Below, in pieces: positions 43,150-55,343 of a stretch of 64,000 bases of DNA. The first letter of the stretch is position 1, and every line of letters starts with the position of its first letter. This stretch comes from Lunularia cruciata (taxonomy: Eukaryota; Streptophyta; Marchantiopsida; Lunulariales; Lunulariaceae). Both the position numbers and the translations under genes were made by a program. The notes beneath the pieces were generated by a model. That model searched no databases, was not told the origin of the DNA, and was given only the letters and a program-made list of their open reading frames with translations. The DNA lies in the NCBI GenBank assembly GCA_948567375.1, contig OX419755.1, positions 63,988,944-64,052,943 on the forward strand, written 5' to 3'.

Positions 43150-44511
43150 ACCACCACCTCTAACACCTCATTCTCCATGAACTGGAGCTCCTCTACTACC
43201 TACCATAGCAGCCTTACCACTTTGTAACTTCGGGTGTAGGTCAAAGCATTGGTCACCATTGTGACCAAATCTGTGGTAATGCTCATATTGCCTCTGTGTT
43301 GGTTGCGATGCACCAAAGGTATCAAGTCCACTGCCTTGAGTACACTCTTTCCTATGGTGAGGTCCACTACAAGTCCAACAAGCAACACTACCACTCACTA
43401 GCTATTGCTGACTTGAAAAGAAGGTAAGGGTCTAGCTCCACTAGGCCCTCCACTCACTCCATAGGATCAAGATTGTCCACCCTCTCCTCAAAAAACAACT
43501 AGGCGAGGTGCACTCTGCTGCACTCTAGAAGAAGTAATAGTTGTGGATGAGATCTCCCTACTACATCTAGATGTCACTACCCTCTCTTCCACCATGTTGA
43601 GCTCAATACACTCAACCAAACCAAAGACCACTACCAAAGTAGGCAAAGTAGCCTGTAACAATGTAGCATCATGAGCTCTATGTCATAACTCCCTATCCAA
43701 TATCCCATACTAAAACTGGACTACTTGGTTCTCAATAACTCCTTGAGTGAAATTGATCAGCCATCTCATGGGAGTGTATTCCTTGCATAGGCTCTCTCCA
43801 GCCTTCCGCTGGAACTCTTGCAAGTTCCTTAGCTTGTCAGTCCGCACTCCTTGGTAGTTCTACCTCAAACATTAGAAGAACTCCACCATGGGGCTAAACC
43901 CTCATACAACACTACCTCCTACAACGGTACCTCTACTTGTGGTAGCATTATCTCCAACTAGTGCACCTCCACTAGCTCCACCAATGCTACTCAAGCTAGA
44001 ACTCATGGGTATAGCCAATCTATCCTTGGCAACCAAGCCTGAAGTGATGGAGGCATAGTTTGGAGACCAATATTGTCTCCATAACTCAATTTCCTCCAAA
44101 TGAGCTCTCTTGAACTCATGGTAATTGTCTATTGGCAGACCCTCCAAATATTGAAACAACCCCTTCCATGCCATGAAGGGTATAAACAAAGTTGGGTTCC
44201 GCATCTACTGCAGATCACACCCACTATCAAACTCCTCGATGAAGTCATCCAACTCAATGGTACCCACTATACCAAAGTAACGCCTAGGGCCTTTGGAGGC
44301 CCCAAAAATCTAGTCCATGTCCCACAACAATGGTGCGGACACGCCAAGTTGCACTCTCAACAAAATCAACTCCTTTGTCAAACTCCAACTCAAAGTCAAT
44401 CTCCTCCCTCACAAGGACATGAGATACAAGCTAATATCAAGCGCCACTCTAAGTAAACACATTGAGTACTAAAGGGCTAACTCCTCTAGAATCCCCAAAG
44501 GAGAACTCCAT
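43150..44511 (-). pseudogene. Family C copy 1 gag
   Basis: The ATG at 44511 matches that of copy 2 (MEF.FGDSRGVS). The conserved gag core is MRNPTLFIPFMAWKGLFQYL, then IELWRQYWSPNYASI (44.0-44.2 kb). The second half holds two zinc knuckles near 43.2-43.4 kb, CWTCSGPHHRKEC (shortened spacing) and YEHYHRFGHNGDQC (first Cys changed to Tyr; copy 2 keeps CEHC). A Ser/Gly-rich linker lies between. Frames are broken several times between 43.4 and 43.9 kb. Confidence 0.8.
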
Positions 44512-45422
44512 CGTGACAAAGTAACTACAACTGCAACCATAAATTGTAACCACAAATCACAATCGCAACTACTCCACCAAGTGCCAACATCAACCAAGCA
44601 CCACCAAGTGCCAAAACTAATAGAACACTACCCACTAATGTAACTCTAACTGAGACAACTACACTAGGGGCTAGGGCACCTGTAAACTGCTATCACAACA
44701 CACATTCTCATGGTCTACAAGTCATCATTTCTTGCCTCACCGGAGAGAAACAAATATAGTCTGATTGGTCATCACTCCAGTCTCACTACCGAGAGCACAC
44801 TAGAGCACAAACGCTCCAAATTTAGGGCACCTCACACAAACATGGTGCACAAACAAGAAGCATAGAATGGTCCAAGAATGTTAAACAAAAACCCTCCATC
44901 TCATAAATCAATACGAGATTGACTCTTCCACCATTTGGTATTTGATATAATCGGAGTACCTATCTACTTCTTGAGCTACGAAGATCACTAAGGATCGGAT
45001 CAAAGTTCTTCTTGCCAAAATTTGATGTAAGTTCTTCACAAAATTTGATGTAAAATTTGACATAAATCTAACATAAATCCCTAAAAATAACTGACCATAA
45101 AATCCTCTGCTAACTCTCCACTTGAGCCAAATTGGAGAAATGGGTTTCATCCAATCTCTAATTCATGAGGATGTGTTCCCAACTCCACCTTAAGTTTCAG
45201 CTTTTGAGCTCAACTTGCAACAAATTGGTCCTAAGCTCAAAATCACAACTACCACTTGAAAATTGCTTCTCTTTGGCTCCAAATTTTGCTAGCACTTCTG
45301 TACACACTCTCTCTTAGGGGAATTTGAACTACTCGATAGAGATATCACAATCCATCGAGCTTGGAGATACCACCAACACTCACAATTCTTGTACCTAATT
45401 TCTCCCTAACTGACTTCTCTGA

Positions 45423-45868
45423 TATAATCAGATCATTTACAACTCAAATCAACTGAACTCAAATCAATACTTGATCTAATCATCAACAACTTGTCAACAA
45501 TAGGGCACTGATTACAATCAAGCCACACCCACTCTAGCTAAGAGAATCCAAGTGATGCTTACCGGCTTTTGGTCCATTCTAGCCAAGAACTCGAATGCTC
45601 AATTAGAGAAGTGAGCTCTCTGGAGCTGCACTTCCAAGGTATACTCTTGATTTCAACCTAGGTCTCATCCCAACGGTCCCACTGATGGCACACCTGAAGG
45701 TACAGATGGTGCAAGTGACAGTACGCCCCATCATGAAGTCAGTACTCCAAACACAAAATATGACCATCAGAAAGTAGTCTATGAGTAATTGCCTAAATGT
45801 TTCTAACTACTATCACTAGAACTCTAGTGTCCGAGCAATCTAGATAAGACACTACAAATGGCGTGATA
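45423..45868 (-). repeat. Family C copy 1 5' LTR
   Basis: 446 bp, matching 52072-52518 in reverse complement (GGCGTGATA end, TATAATCAG end). Just outside it, after seven bases, a family A solo LTR has inserted, so the outer flank and any target duplication are obscured. Confidence 0.8.
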
Positions 45869-45875
45869 GAGTATA

Positions 45876-46611
45876 TGTAATTCCAATAGCTAAATAGATG
45901 ATCTAGAGATGAAATTTGGTTTGGTAACATCTAGAAGGATGTTTTACATGATGGACTAAGTAGATAAGCTAGAGGTATCACCAAAAGAGTACTTCTACTA
46001 TAGGCTAGAAAACCAAAATATGTCTGGAAATTTTAGAATCAATAGCTAAGCATATGATCTAGAGGTGAAACTTGGGGTGGTGACATTTGGAACAATTTTA
46101 CACATGACAGAGAACATAGACCAGATAGAAGAATCACCAAAAGAGCACTTCTATTAATAATGTAGAAGCAAAAATAGGCATGAACTTCAAAGGCAATTTT
46201 GGAGGCCTAAATGGATGAATTAGGCCTCAAAAATTCCCAACAAAGGAAAGGCTAGTCCTTTCCTAGATTGTCTCACCAAGAGCCTTCCAATGGTACTTCA
46301 CCCACATGATTCTAAGATTCCTATAGGAAGATTCCTTAAAATACTCCTTCTGGTCAAAGCTTGTTTGATCAACCAAATGGGACCCGGGCCGACATGTCAC
46401 CCATTCAAGCAAGTAATCTAAAGGTGGAACTTGCTGATAGGTCACTTATCCATGTACCTAATCCTATGGTAGAGCTTCCTTGGAGGAGATCATCATTGGT
46501 TATATATAAAGAGAAGGTGCTCCTTTGGGGCATCAAAGGATTGAGTGTGAAAATCTATGTTTTCTCTCTTGAATCTCTCTTGAAGAATTCTCTTGTCCTC
46601 AAAGTATTATA
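45876..46611 (+). mobile_element. Solo LTR of gypsy family A (long type)
   Basis: 736 bp, TGTAATTCC to AAAGTATTATA, with both half-repeats and a small internal duplication of 'TCTCTCTTGAA' near 46565. Flanks GTATA (45871-45875) and GTATC (46612-46616) agree at four of five bases. Confidence 0.88.
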
Positions 46612-46616
46612 GTATC

Positions 46617-49321
46617 TCAATTAATTTACTAAATTTATTGAATTTTATTGATCTTTGTGTGTATGGTTGTGGATCTAAGAAGATATCCTTGGAGAATTAG
46701 TACTCTTGTGAAGTCAAGAACAAATTATTGATGAGTGTATAGTTAGTTGTGGCTAATGAGTAGTGTGTTTATCATAAAATGCATGTATAATATCATGATA
46801 TGACATGTTTAAAAAATTCAAAGTTATGGTAAGATTTAAATCAAAGAAGAGCACACATGTTGTTTGAGAGCAATCAGCATTTATTAAGCAATGCGGGATA
46901 TGCTTCTATGAGTCACCTTGTGCCTTTGTTTAAACAAGAAAGTACTTTGGGAAAAATGGATTTCAACCATTGTGTGGCCTGAGCAAGGTGTCTAAATAAA
47001 CAGTGCATTGGGATACTTAAAGCTTGATGGCATTTTTTGTGAGAGTTGCAAATGCAATTAAATAACAAGAAAAGAAACTCCTTCCTCTTGCAATGGATAG
47101 TTACTTGTGTGATATTGCACAATTTATTTATTAGTAGATTTGACATGTGAGAGGATGAGGAGGAATAATCCATAAGTGAGGTAGTTTCTATACATCAGTC
47201 CATAGGGGATGTGTTGGGAATGATCGATAGCTTATTAGAGATGAAACTAAGCTATATGTGGTAGAAACTTGCCTCACTTGAAACTTTGAACATGGTCAAT
47301 TATTGGATGAGACATATTATTATCTATAAATATTTTGATTTTTTGAAGCACATTTGTGTGTATGAGATTGCAAATGAGTGAATCTTTAGATATGTGTTTT
47401 GCTAAGTTTTCTAAATGGGTTCACTCCTAGTAGATGGATTTGCTCAATTTCCTTATGTGTGTCTATTTTATGAAAAGCATGGGAGTGTGTCATTTAAGAG
47501 AAGGAAGGATTGAATTTACCTCTTGTATTAGGGTGGGTTTGCTCATCCAAGCAGAGTGTCACTCCCTTTGGGAAGAGCAAACCCATGGATTTGGAGTGAT
47601 TTGTTTTCAGTTAGATGTTGTCTACGGCATGTTCTTAGTTTTTTATTAAAAAAAAGATCTAATCATTGAGGAGAAATATACTAGACTGTCTTTTCATTGA
47701 GTAGAACTATATCCAAATGGTAGGCAAGTTTTTTTTTCTTCAAAATTTTAGGGAAAATTATTTAGTGATTTACTCAATGAAGAGAATTGTATTTGAATGG
47801 TAGGGAGGTTCTTCTCCAATCTTTGAAAAATATTTAGTGGTTCATTCATGGAGGAGAACTATATGTGTGTATGTACTTATCTATTTACACATTAGGATAT
47901 AAAACATTGTTTAATTGGATTTATTCATAAAATGAACACATATTGTTTAAAAAGCAAGAGGCAATGGTTCAAAATTGAATTGCATTGCAACTTCATAATT
48001 TATGCAAAGATATGTACAAATGCTAGAGGGATTTAAGAGCCAATAGAAAGTGAGAGCAAAGTTTAGATGAAGTCAATTCAAGAAAGGTTGGCCATTTGGA
48101 AGATTGGCAAGTTTTGGAGAACTAGATTTGGTAGACATTGGAGAATAAAATTCAAAGCCCTTGACCATTCAAAAGTACCTACCTATGTGAGAGAAATTGA
48201 GCTTTAATTGAGAAAGGAGTGAAACAAAGCTAATGACCCTTTGGTAATGCTTGATGTGAGAGTTGCCAAGGCAAAATGGAGAGGAGTGAAGGAGAGATTA
48301 TCACCATTCAAAATGATTATTAGTGTTTCAAAGGAGAATGTAGGATTCAAAGCCACATAGGGTTTAGTGTGGGGTTTAAGAGAGAAAGTAGAAAGTGAGT
48401 TTGAAGAGCTTTAGTCAAGGAGATTCAAGCAAGAGAGAGAATGATTTTTACTTATTCTAATAAGAATTCATAAAGAGAGTGTGGATTTGTTTAACCTAAT
48501 AGGATTTGCAAGGAGAGGATTTGTGGATTCGAAGAGAGAAGTTGAGGAGAGAAGGATGGTTATATTTCTTGAAAACATTTTTTACATAAATTTAGGGGGC
48601 TTTTTGGAAGGAGGTTGGGAGAAAGAGGTGTGAGTTATTGAAGATGGCTAACATTTCCAAATACCAAAAATGTTGGGAGTTATTGAACACAAAGGACATT
48701 AAAAGGGGCCATGGTAAATCAATTATCACTATATTGTTGACAACATGACCAAGATTAAATAGGAATGGTTGGACAAGATCCAAGTTAGAGCATCAATCAA
48801 AGCTATTTGGGAAGCAGACCTTGATGTTATGGGTTTGTAGATTTACCTTGGGTTAGAGTTCCTTCCTCCATATGTTAGTTTTCCAATTTATGCTAAGTCT
48901 TGATATCTTTGTTGTAAGTTGAATTGCTATCAAATTTGAAGGAAATTGCTATCAAATTTCAGAATGTGCTAAACCCTTCTCCCAAGTGAACCCACGTAGA
49001 ATCCAGTAAATCCAAAGTAAGTAAATCCATCACCCTTTAGCAAGTGGAGCCATATTTGACTAGTGAACCCAATTACTAAATTCTACAAACATAGCTATCA
49101 CTGAAGTAGGCCCATCTCCATGCCCGAGCAAATCCATCCAAGTTCAATTGAAACTCCTTTGCGAGCGGATCCAAATCCTTGCAAGGAGATCCAATGCATC
49201 TGTGAGTGGACCTACATGTATGGGAGTGGATTTAGGTGTTTGGGAGCAAACCTATAGAGAGGTTCTTCAACATTTTGATTAAACCTTATGTGCATAGGCA
49301 CTTTGATTTTGGGTGTTTTTT
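46617..49321. other. AT-rich stretch without recognised gene
   Basis: No protein motif, LTR or RNA gene was recognised. At about 47665-47865 an approximately 88-bp unit is repeated two to three times with drift (GAGTAGAACTATATCCAAATGGTAGG, then GAAGAGAATTGTATTTGAATGGTAGG, then GAGGAGAACTATATG). Gene-like purine-rich text at 48.0-48.6 kb has no long frame. Confidence 0.5.
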
Positions 49322-49820
49322 GGTGCTTTGATTAAACCTTATGTTTTACTAGAGCAAATTTGGGGGCCCAAGTGTTATTATATAGTGTTAAATAGAGTAT
49401 TGAATACTCTATCTTTAGATTAAACCCTTGTTTCTACTAGAGTTTAGTTGGATGCTTGAGTACTATTCAACATAGTTAGTCAGAGTATTGAATACTTTGT
49501 CTTTAGATTCAATTCTATTTTATACTAGAGTCTAGTTGGAGATCTGAGTATTATTAGATAGAGTTAGATAGACTATTCAATACTCTATCTTTAGGTTAAA
49601 TGCTTTGTTCTAATCTAAACCCTTTGTTCTAGTAGAGTTTAGTTGGGGACTTGAGTATTATTTGATGAAGTTTTTAATACTCTATCTTTATATTACCTTT
49701 GGTAACCAAGAGTTTATTTAAGGGCCTGAGTATTCTTAGCAAAAATTAGAGAAGTATTGAATCCTCTTATTAGAGAATAAAGATTCTTTTAAGGAATTGA
49801 GAGTTTGGTTGGAGACTTGA

Positions 49821-50977
49821 TGTAATATCATTAGCTAGAGAAATTAGCTATATGTAAAAATGGGCTTGGTAATATTTTTAGAGATGTTATACATGATGGT
49901 CTAAGTATATCAAATAACAATTTCTCCAAAAGAGGACTTCCACTAATAGGGACAAAGTTGAAAACACACCAAAGCTTCAAAGCCAATTTGAATGTGTAAA
50001 CAAAAGAATTAAGCCTTAAAAAAGAGAATCTTACCCCCTTTAGAGAAATAAGCATTGCCTTTTTTCTTTCTTATTTTTCTCATCAAGATCTTTCTAATGG
50101 TACCTCTTCCATGTTATTATGAGCTTCTTACAAGAAGATTCTCCAAAGATTCCTTTTGTCAAACTTGTTTGACCGACTAAAAAGGACAAGGTTCAACATG
50201 TTACCAATCTATGCCTCTAGTGTAAGGGTGTAGCTCATTAAAATGTCCCCAATCCATATATCTAATCTAAGGTTGTAGCTCCTTTTGAGTAGATTTTCTT
50301 TGTTATATAATAAAGACAAAGTGTTCATTTGTAATATCAATAGCTAGACATATTATCTAAAGACAAAAATTGGTTTAGTAATATATGGAAGAATTTTATG
50401 TATGAAAGACTGAGTAGATCAGATAGAGGTGTCACCAAAAGAGTACTTCTACTAATAGGGCAAGTTTTTGGGATACAACATGAAAACTTTAGAGCAAAAT
50501 TTGGAGGCCTAAATAGATGAATTAGACCTCAAAAATGAACCACAATCTCTTCAAAGAAAGATAAGGTTGGCCTACCCTCCCCCATGTGTGTCTTATCAAG
50601 AGCTTTTTAATTGTACTTCACCCATATGATTATGAGATTCTTATAGAAAGATTCCCTCTGATCAAACATTGGTTGACCAACCAAATAGTACAACAACCAA
50701 CATGTCACTCATGTTGGTAACTAATCTGAGGATGGAGCTTGCTAACAGGTCACCAATCCATGTATCTTATGCAAAGGTGGAGATTCCTTTGAGAAAGTAC
50801 TCTTTGCTATAAAGACAAGGTGCTCCTTTGGGGCATCAAAGTATTGAGTGTGAAGCTTCATGTTTCTCCTCTTGTGTTTCTCTTGGAAGTTCTCCTATCC
50901 TTGGAACATTATTACATCCTTTGAGGCATTGGTGTTTTTTGAGAGTTTTAATCTTGTGTGCTTCTTTGGTTGTTACA
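49821..50977 (+). mobile_element. Solo LTR of gypsy family A (short type, outer)
   Basis: TGTAATATCATTAGC to GGTTGTTACA, with one half-repeat. It has a perfect target duplication CTTGA at 49816-49820 and 50978-50982. A second family A solo LTR (50340-50916) has inserted into it. Without that, the LTR is about 575 bp. It is strongly diverged, hence old. Confidence 0.88.
50340..50916 (+). mobile_element. Solo LTR of gypsy family A (short type, inner)
   Basis: 577 bp, TGTAATATCAATAGC to AACATTATTACA. Flanks TCATT (50335-50339) and TCCTT (50917-50921) differ by one base. The site lies in the R/U5 region (GTGCTCCTTTGGGGC of younger copies) of the outer LTR. Confidence 0.88.
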
Positions 50978-51060
50978 CTTGAGTATTCTTAGACAGAATT
51001 AGACCAAGTATTAAATACTCTTATTAGAAAATAAAGTTTTATTTAGGAACTTGTTTCTCC

Positions 51061-52071
51061 AAACTATGGACTTAGATTAAACCCAATGTCATCCATTTTT
51101 ATCTTTTCTCTTTGATTAAACCTTGTATCGTTAGAGTATGAAGGAACTACTTGAGGTCAAATTATAGTTGGGACAGCTTTATGGGTTTTGTTTGGTTGTT
51201 TTTTGGCACTTTGATTAAATCTTATTTTCCATTCTATTCAAACTAAGCACTTTGATTAAAGGTACCTAGTTTAAAGTCAGACTATTTTAAGAACTAGTAT
51301 AGCTATTTAATTTTGCACTATAATGTTTAGATGAGTTCTTTGGTTTATAACACTCCCAATGTATGCAACTTAAGAGCTTTTATATGATGATAGTGTGTTT
51401 TCTTTCAGTTAGAGTTGTGCACAAAATATGCAAGGACTTGGGTTAAGGTCACCCACACAAGGATGGTACGTAGGAGACCTTTCACCTTGACTCTTGGAGG
51501 CATTAGGAATGCATTTGCATTGGTGGAGGGTTTATCAAGTAGAGTTTATCACTCATGGGTTGATAGAGGAGTGTTTCCATGTGCATGATTTCACTACCAA
51601 GAGGTATCTAGTTAGGTAATGCTTCTATTTGGCATGACATCTATTCTTCTAAATGTTGGGATCTGTTATCATTCCCTCAAGGGAGCCCAAGGTGGTACAT
51701 TGGCATGTTATCCTCATTGTTACTAGTAAGGTTTTGAGGTTAGGAATAGAGGAGGATCATGATTGGACTTTACTTGTGCTTCAAGTTGTGGAGGTAGAGT
51801 TGTGGCTCTTCCAAAAGCAATTGAGGCATCCAAATGGTGGGCAGTTCAAGTTGAGCTTTGTGGGTCAATTCCTAGACTCAACTATCTTTGGATAATGGTC
51901 TCATGGGTGAGGATGAGGTCACCTATGAGAGCAATGTAGAGGAGATCATCTATGTCCATGTATTCCATGCATTGGAGGACTAGGATGAGGATTGTGAGTG
52001 AGAGTGGAGTGGGAAAGATTGTGGGCTTCAATTATTTTTCCAATGTAACGCGTTTCATTGTATTTATAAAT
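51061..52071. other. Stretch without recognised gene
   Basis: No conserved domain. An 80-codon frame at 51653-51895 starts with ATG but resembles nothing I know and has no neighbours to support it. It may be degenerate transposon sequence. Confidence 0.45.
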
Positions 52072-52518
52072 TGTCACGCCATTTGTAGTTTTGCATCTAG
52101 ATGCTCATACACTAGAGTTCTAGTGATAGTAGTTAGAGGCATTTTGGCCATTACTCATAGACTACTTTCTGACGGTCAGATTTTAGGTTTAGGGTACTGA
52201 CTTCATGGTGGGGCCCACCGTCACTTGCACCATCTGCACCATCAGGTGTGCCGTCAGTGGGACCGTTGGGAGGAGACCTAGGTCAAAATCAGGGGTATAC
52301 CCTGGGAGTGCAGCTCTAGAGAGCTCACTTCTTTGATGTTGAGCCTTCGAGTTCCTGGCTAGAGTGGATAGAAAACCGGCGAGCGTCACCTAGAGTCTCT
52401 ATGCTAGAGTGAGTGTGGCTTGATTGTAATCAGTGCCCTATTTTTTGCAAGTTGTTGAGGATCAAATCAAGTATTGATTTGAGTTTGATTGATTTGAGTG
52501 GTAAACCATCTGATTACA
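52072..52518 (+). repeat. Family C copy 2 5' LTR
   Basis: 447 bp from TGTCACGCC to CTGATTACA, matching the inverse of 45423-45868 and the core of 23990-25013. A primer site is not clear after it (ATCAAAAAAG, compare ATATCAGAGAAG in copy 1). Confidence 0.78.
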
Positions 52519-53326
52519 TCAAAAAAGTGAGTCAAGGGGAAACTGGGTGCAGGAACTGCGAGTGTTGGTGGTATCTCTAAGCTCGGTGGATCGTGGTGTC
52601 TCAATCAAGTAGTTCAGATTTCCCTAAGAGAGTGTGTGTGCAAAAGCGTTGGCAAAATTTGGAGCTAGGGGAGAAGCAATTTTCAAGCGGTAGTTCTGAT
52701 TTTGAGCTCAAGACCAATTTGTTATGGGTTGAGCTCAAAAACTGAAATTGAAGGTGGAGTTACGAGCAAATTCTCACAAATTGAAGATTGTATGAAACCA
52801 ATTTTTCCAATTTGGCTCCAATGAATAGTTAGTTGAGGATTTAGTGGTCAGCCATTTTTAGGGATTTATGTCAGATTTCACGTCAGATTTTGTGAAGGAG
52901 TTATGTCAGATTTTGGCAAAAAGAACTTGAAACTGATCCTTGGTGATCCTCGTAGCTCAGGAAATAGATAAGGACTCCAATTATGTCAAATGCCAAATGG
53001 TGGCAGAGTTGGTCCTGTGTTGATTTATGAGATGGATGGTTGTTGTTTAGAATTTGTATGATTGGACCCCCTCCATTCTTTGCTTCATGTTTGTGCACCG
53101 TGTTTGTATGAGGTGCCCTGAATTTTGAGCGTTGGTGCTTTGGTGTGCTCTCGATAGTGAGGCTGGAGTGATGACCAGTCAAACTATCTTTGTTTCTCTC
53201 CGGTGAGGTAGGAAGTGATGACCTACAAACCGTGAGAATGCGTGTTGTGATGGCAGGTTACAGGTCACCCTTGCCCCTAGTATAGTTATCTTAGTTTCAG
53301 TTACATTAGTGGATAGTGTTCTAGTT

Positions 53327-53437
53327 TTGGCACTTGGTGGTGCTCGGTTGGTGTTGGCACTTGGTGGTGTTCAATTGGTGTTGGCACTTGGTGGTGCTTT
53401 TTTAGTGTTGGCACTTGGTGGTGGTTGGCACTTGGTG
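53327..53437 (+). repeat. Leader minisatellite of family C copy 2
   Basis: Four to five units of roughly 30 bp built on TTGGCACTTGGTGGTG. Copy 1 has only one to two such units at the equivalent place (44575-44625). The alternate reading (repeats of VLALGG) is not a protein signal. Confidence 0.8.
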
Positions 53438-53507
53438 AGGTACTTGCAATTGCAACTTGCGGTTGCAATTGATGGTTTTGGTTTGCTGTTGCGGTTACTT
53501 GGTCACA

Positions 53508-54900
53508 ATGGAGTTCTTTGGGGATTCCAGAGGAGTTAGCCTTGCAATATGTAGTGGGTTTACTTGGAGTAGCGCTCAATATCAGCTTGTATCTCAGGTC
53601 CTAGTGAGGGAGGAGATTGACTCTGAGTTGGAGTTCAACACAGGAGCTGATCTAGTTGAGAGTGCACTTGTTGTGTCTGCATTGTTGTTGTGGGACATGG
53701 ATGAGATTTATGGGGCCTCCAAAGGCCCTAGGCGTTACTCTGGTATAGTGGGTACCATTGAGTTGGATGACTTCATCCAAGAGTTTGATAGTTGGTGTGA
53801 TCTGCAGCAGATGCGGAACCCGACTTTGTTCACACCTTTCATGGCATAGAAGGGGTTGTTTCAGCACTTGGAGGGTCCGCCGATAGACAAATACCATGAG
53901 TTCAAGAGAGCTCATTTGGAGGAGATTGAGTTATGGAGACAGTATTGGTCTCCAAACTATGTCTCTATCACTTCAGGATTGGTGGCCAGGAGTAGATCGG
54001 CGTTACCTACGAGTTCTAGCTCAAGTAGTGTTGGTGGAGCTAGTGGAGGTGCAGTTGCTGGAGATAGTGTTACCACGAGTGGAGGTACCGCTGTAGGAGG
54101 TGGTGTGGTATCGGGGTTTAACCCCATGGTGGAGTTCTTCTTATGTTTGAGGTAGAACTACCAAGGAGTACGGACTGACAAGTTGAGGAGCTTGCAAGAG
54201 TTCCATCGGAAGGCTGGAGAGAGCCTACGCAAGGCATACACTCGCATGAGACGGCTGATCAGTTTCACTTAGGGAGTTACTGAGGCCTAAGCAGTCTAGT
54301 TTTGGTATGGGATACTAGATAGGGAGTTGCAACGTAGAGTTTGTGATGCTACGTTGTTACTGGCTACTTCACCTACTTTGGCAGTGGTCTTTGGTTTGGC
54401 TAAATGTATTGAGCTCAACATGGTAGAGGAGAGAGTGGTGACATTTGGATTTGGTAGGGAGACCTCATCCACGGCTATGACTTCTTCTAGAGTGTAGCAA
54501 AGTGCACCATGCCTTGTTGGTTTTTGACGACAGGGTGGACAGCCCAAATCCTATGGAGCGAGTGGAGGGCCTAGTGGAGTTAGACCCTTACCTTCATTTG
54601 CGGGTCAGCAGTAGCCAATGAGTGGTAGTGTTGCTTGTTGGACTTGTGGTGGACCTCACCATCGGGGAGAGTGTACTCAAGGCAGTGGACCTGATACCTC
54701 AAGTGCATCATAGCCAGCATAGAGGTAGTGTGAGCATTGTCATAGATTTGGTCACACTAGTGACCGGTGTTTTGACCTACACCCGAAGTTACGGAGTGGT
54801 AGGGCTGTTATAGTAGGTAGTAGAGGAGCTCCAGTTCATGGAGGACGAGGTGGTTGAGGTGGTGGTAGAGGATCTACACCTAGTAGGGGTGCAATACCTG
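53508..54900 (+). pseudogene. Family C copy 2 gag
   Basis: ATG 53508 starts MEFFGDSRGVSLA. The gag core runs through TIELDDFIQEFDSWCDLQQ, MRNPTLFTPFMA (stop TAG at 53847-53849, where copy 1 has TGG) and IELWRQYWSPNYVSI, then a Ser/Gly/Val linker. After further stops come LRSLQEFHRKAGESLRKAYT and two zinc knuckles: CWTCGGPHHRGEC and CEHCHRFGHTSDRC (54.63-54.79 kb). The second knuckle has canonical CCHC spacing. Many stops replace Gln, Arg or Trp codons. Confidence 0.83.
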
Positions 54901-55343
54901 CACTTACTTTTGACACAACTATGGCTCCTCAAATTGAGCAGTTGGAGTAGAGATTGGCTAGTATGGCTATTGCTCAAAGGAGATCAAATTCGGGTGCTGA
55001 GGCTTCCACCTCATATGTTGGTGACAGAGATGATTTGGATTTCATGTGCGGAGTAGCACAGTTGGATGCATCTGCAACAATGACTAGGAGTGTAGTACGT
55101 GCTCTAGAGCCTAGAGGAACACCAATGGAGTTGCATCCACAGAGAGGAGAGGTTGGGAGACAAGTCAGACTTCCCCAATCTTTCATGCTATCTAAGGCAT
55201 TGCAGACGACATCCATGGTTCCTAGACGTCCTAGTGCAGGTGTGGTAGGTGGTAATGGAGTACATGATGGACTACTTGCTAGTCAGCCACCTACTACTAC
55301 ATAGACTGAGTCTAGCATGATGTTGGGGGCGGCTTAGCTGATT

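Larger units (their letters stand above)
23891..45868 (-). mobile_element. Ty3/gypsy family C, copy 1, with C5-DNA methyltransferase and PHD finger
   Basis: Minus-strand element running from its 5' LTR (45423-45868) to its 3' LTR region (25121 down to 23891). Pieces in order are gag with two zinc knuckles (43.2-44.5 kb), protease (about 42.3 kb), cytosine-5 methyltransferase (40.4-41.7 kb), RT and RNase H (38.9-40.1 kb), integrase (38.5-38.2 kb, continuing at 26.2-25.8 kb), and a PHD finger (25295-25429). A purine tract complementary to 25122-25134 precedes the 3' LTR. The integrase is split by the family A insertion, whose TSD (ACTTG) rejoins it exactly. Without inserted elements the copy is roughly 9.4 kb. 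All frames have stops or shifts; it is inactive. The primer site after the 5' LTR is degenerate (ATATCAGAG, compare TGGTATCAGAGC). Confidence 0.88.
49322..51060. repeat. Approximately 87-bp tandem repeat array, split by nested LTRs
   Basis: About seven diverged units share ATACTCT(A/T)TCTTTA, TAGAGTTTAGTTGG, and GAGTATT followed by AGA(G/A)TTAGA.AGA. Unit starts are spaced roughly 85-95 bp. The array is interrupted at 49820 by the family A solo LTR and resumes at 50978 in register (TSD CTTGA). Confidence 0.75.
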
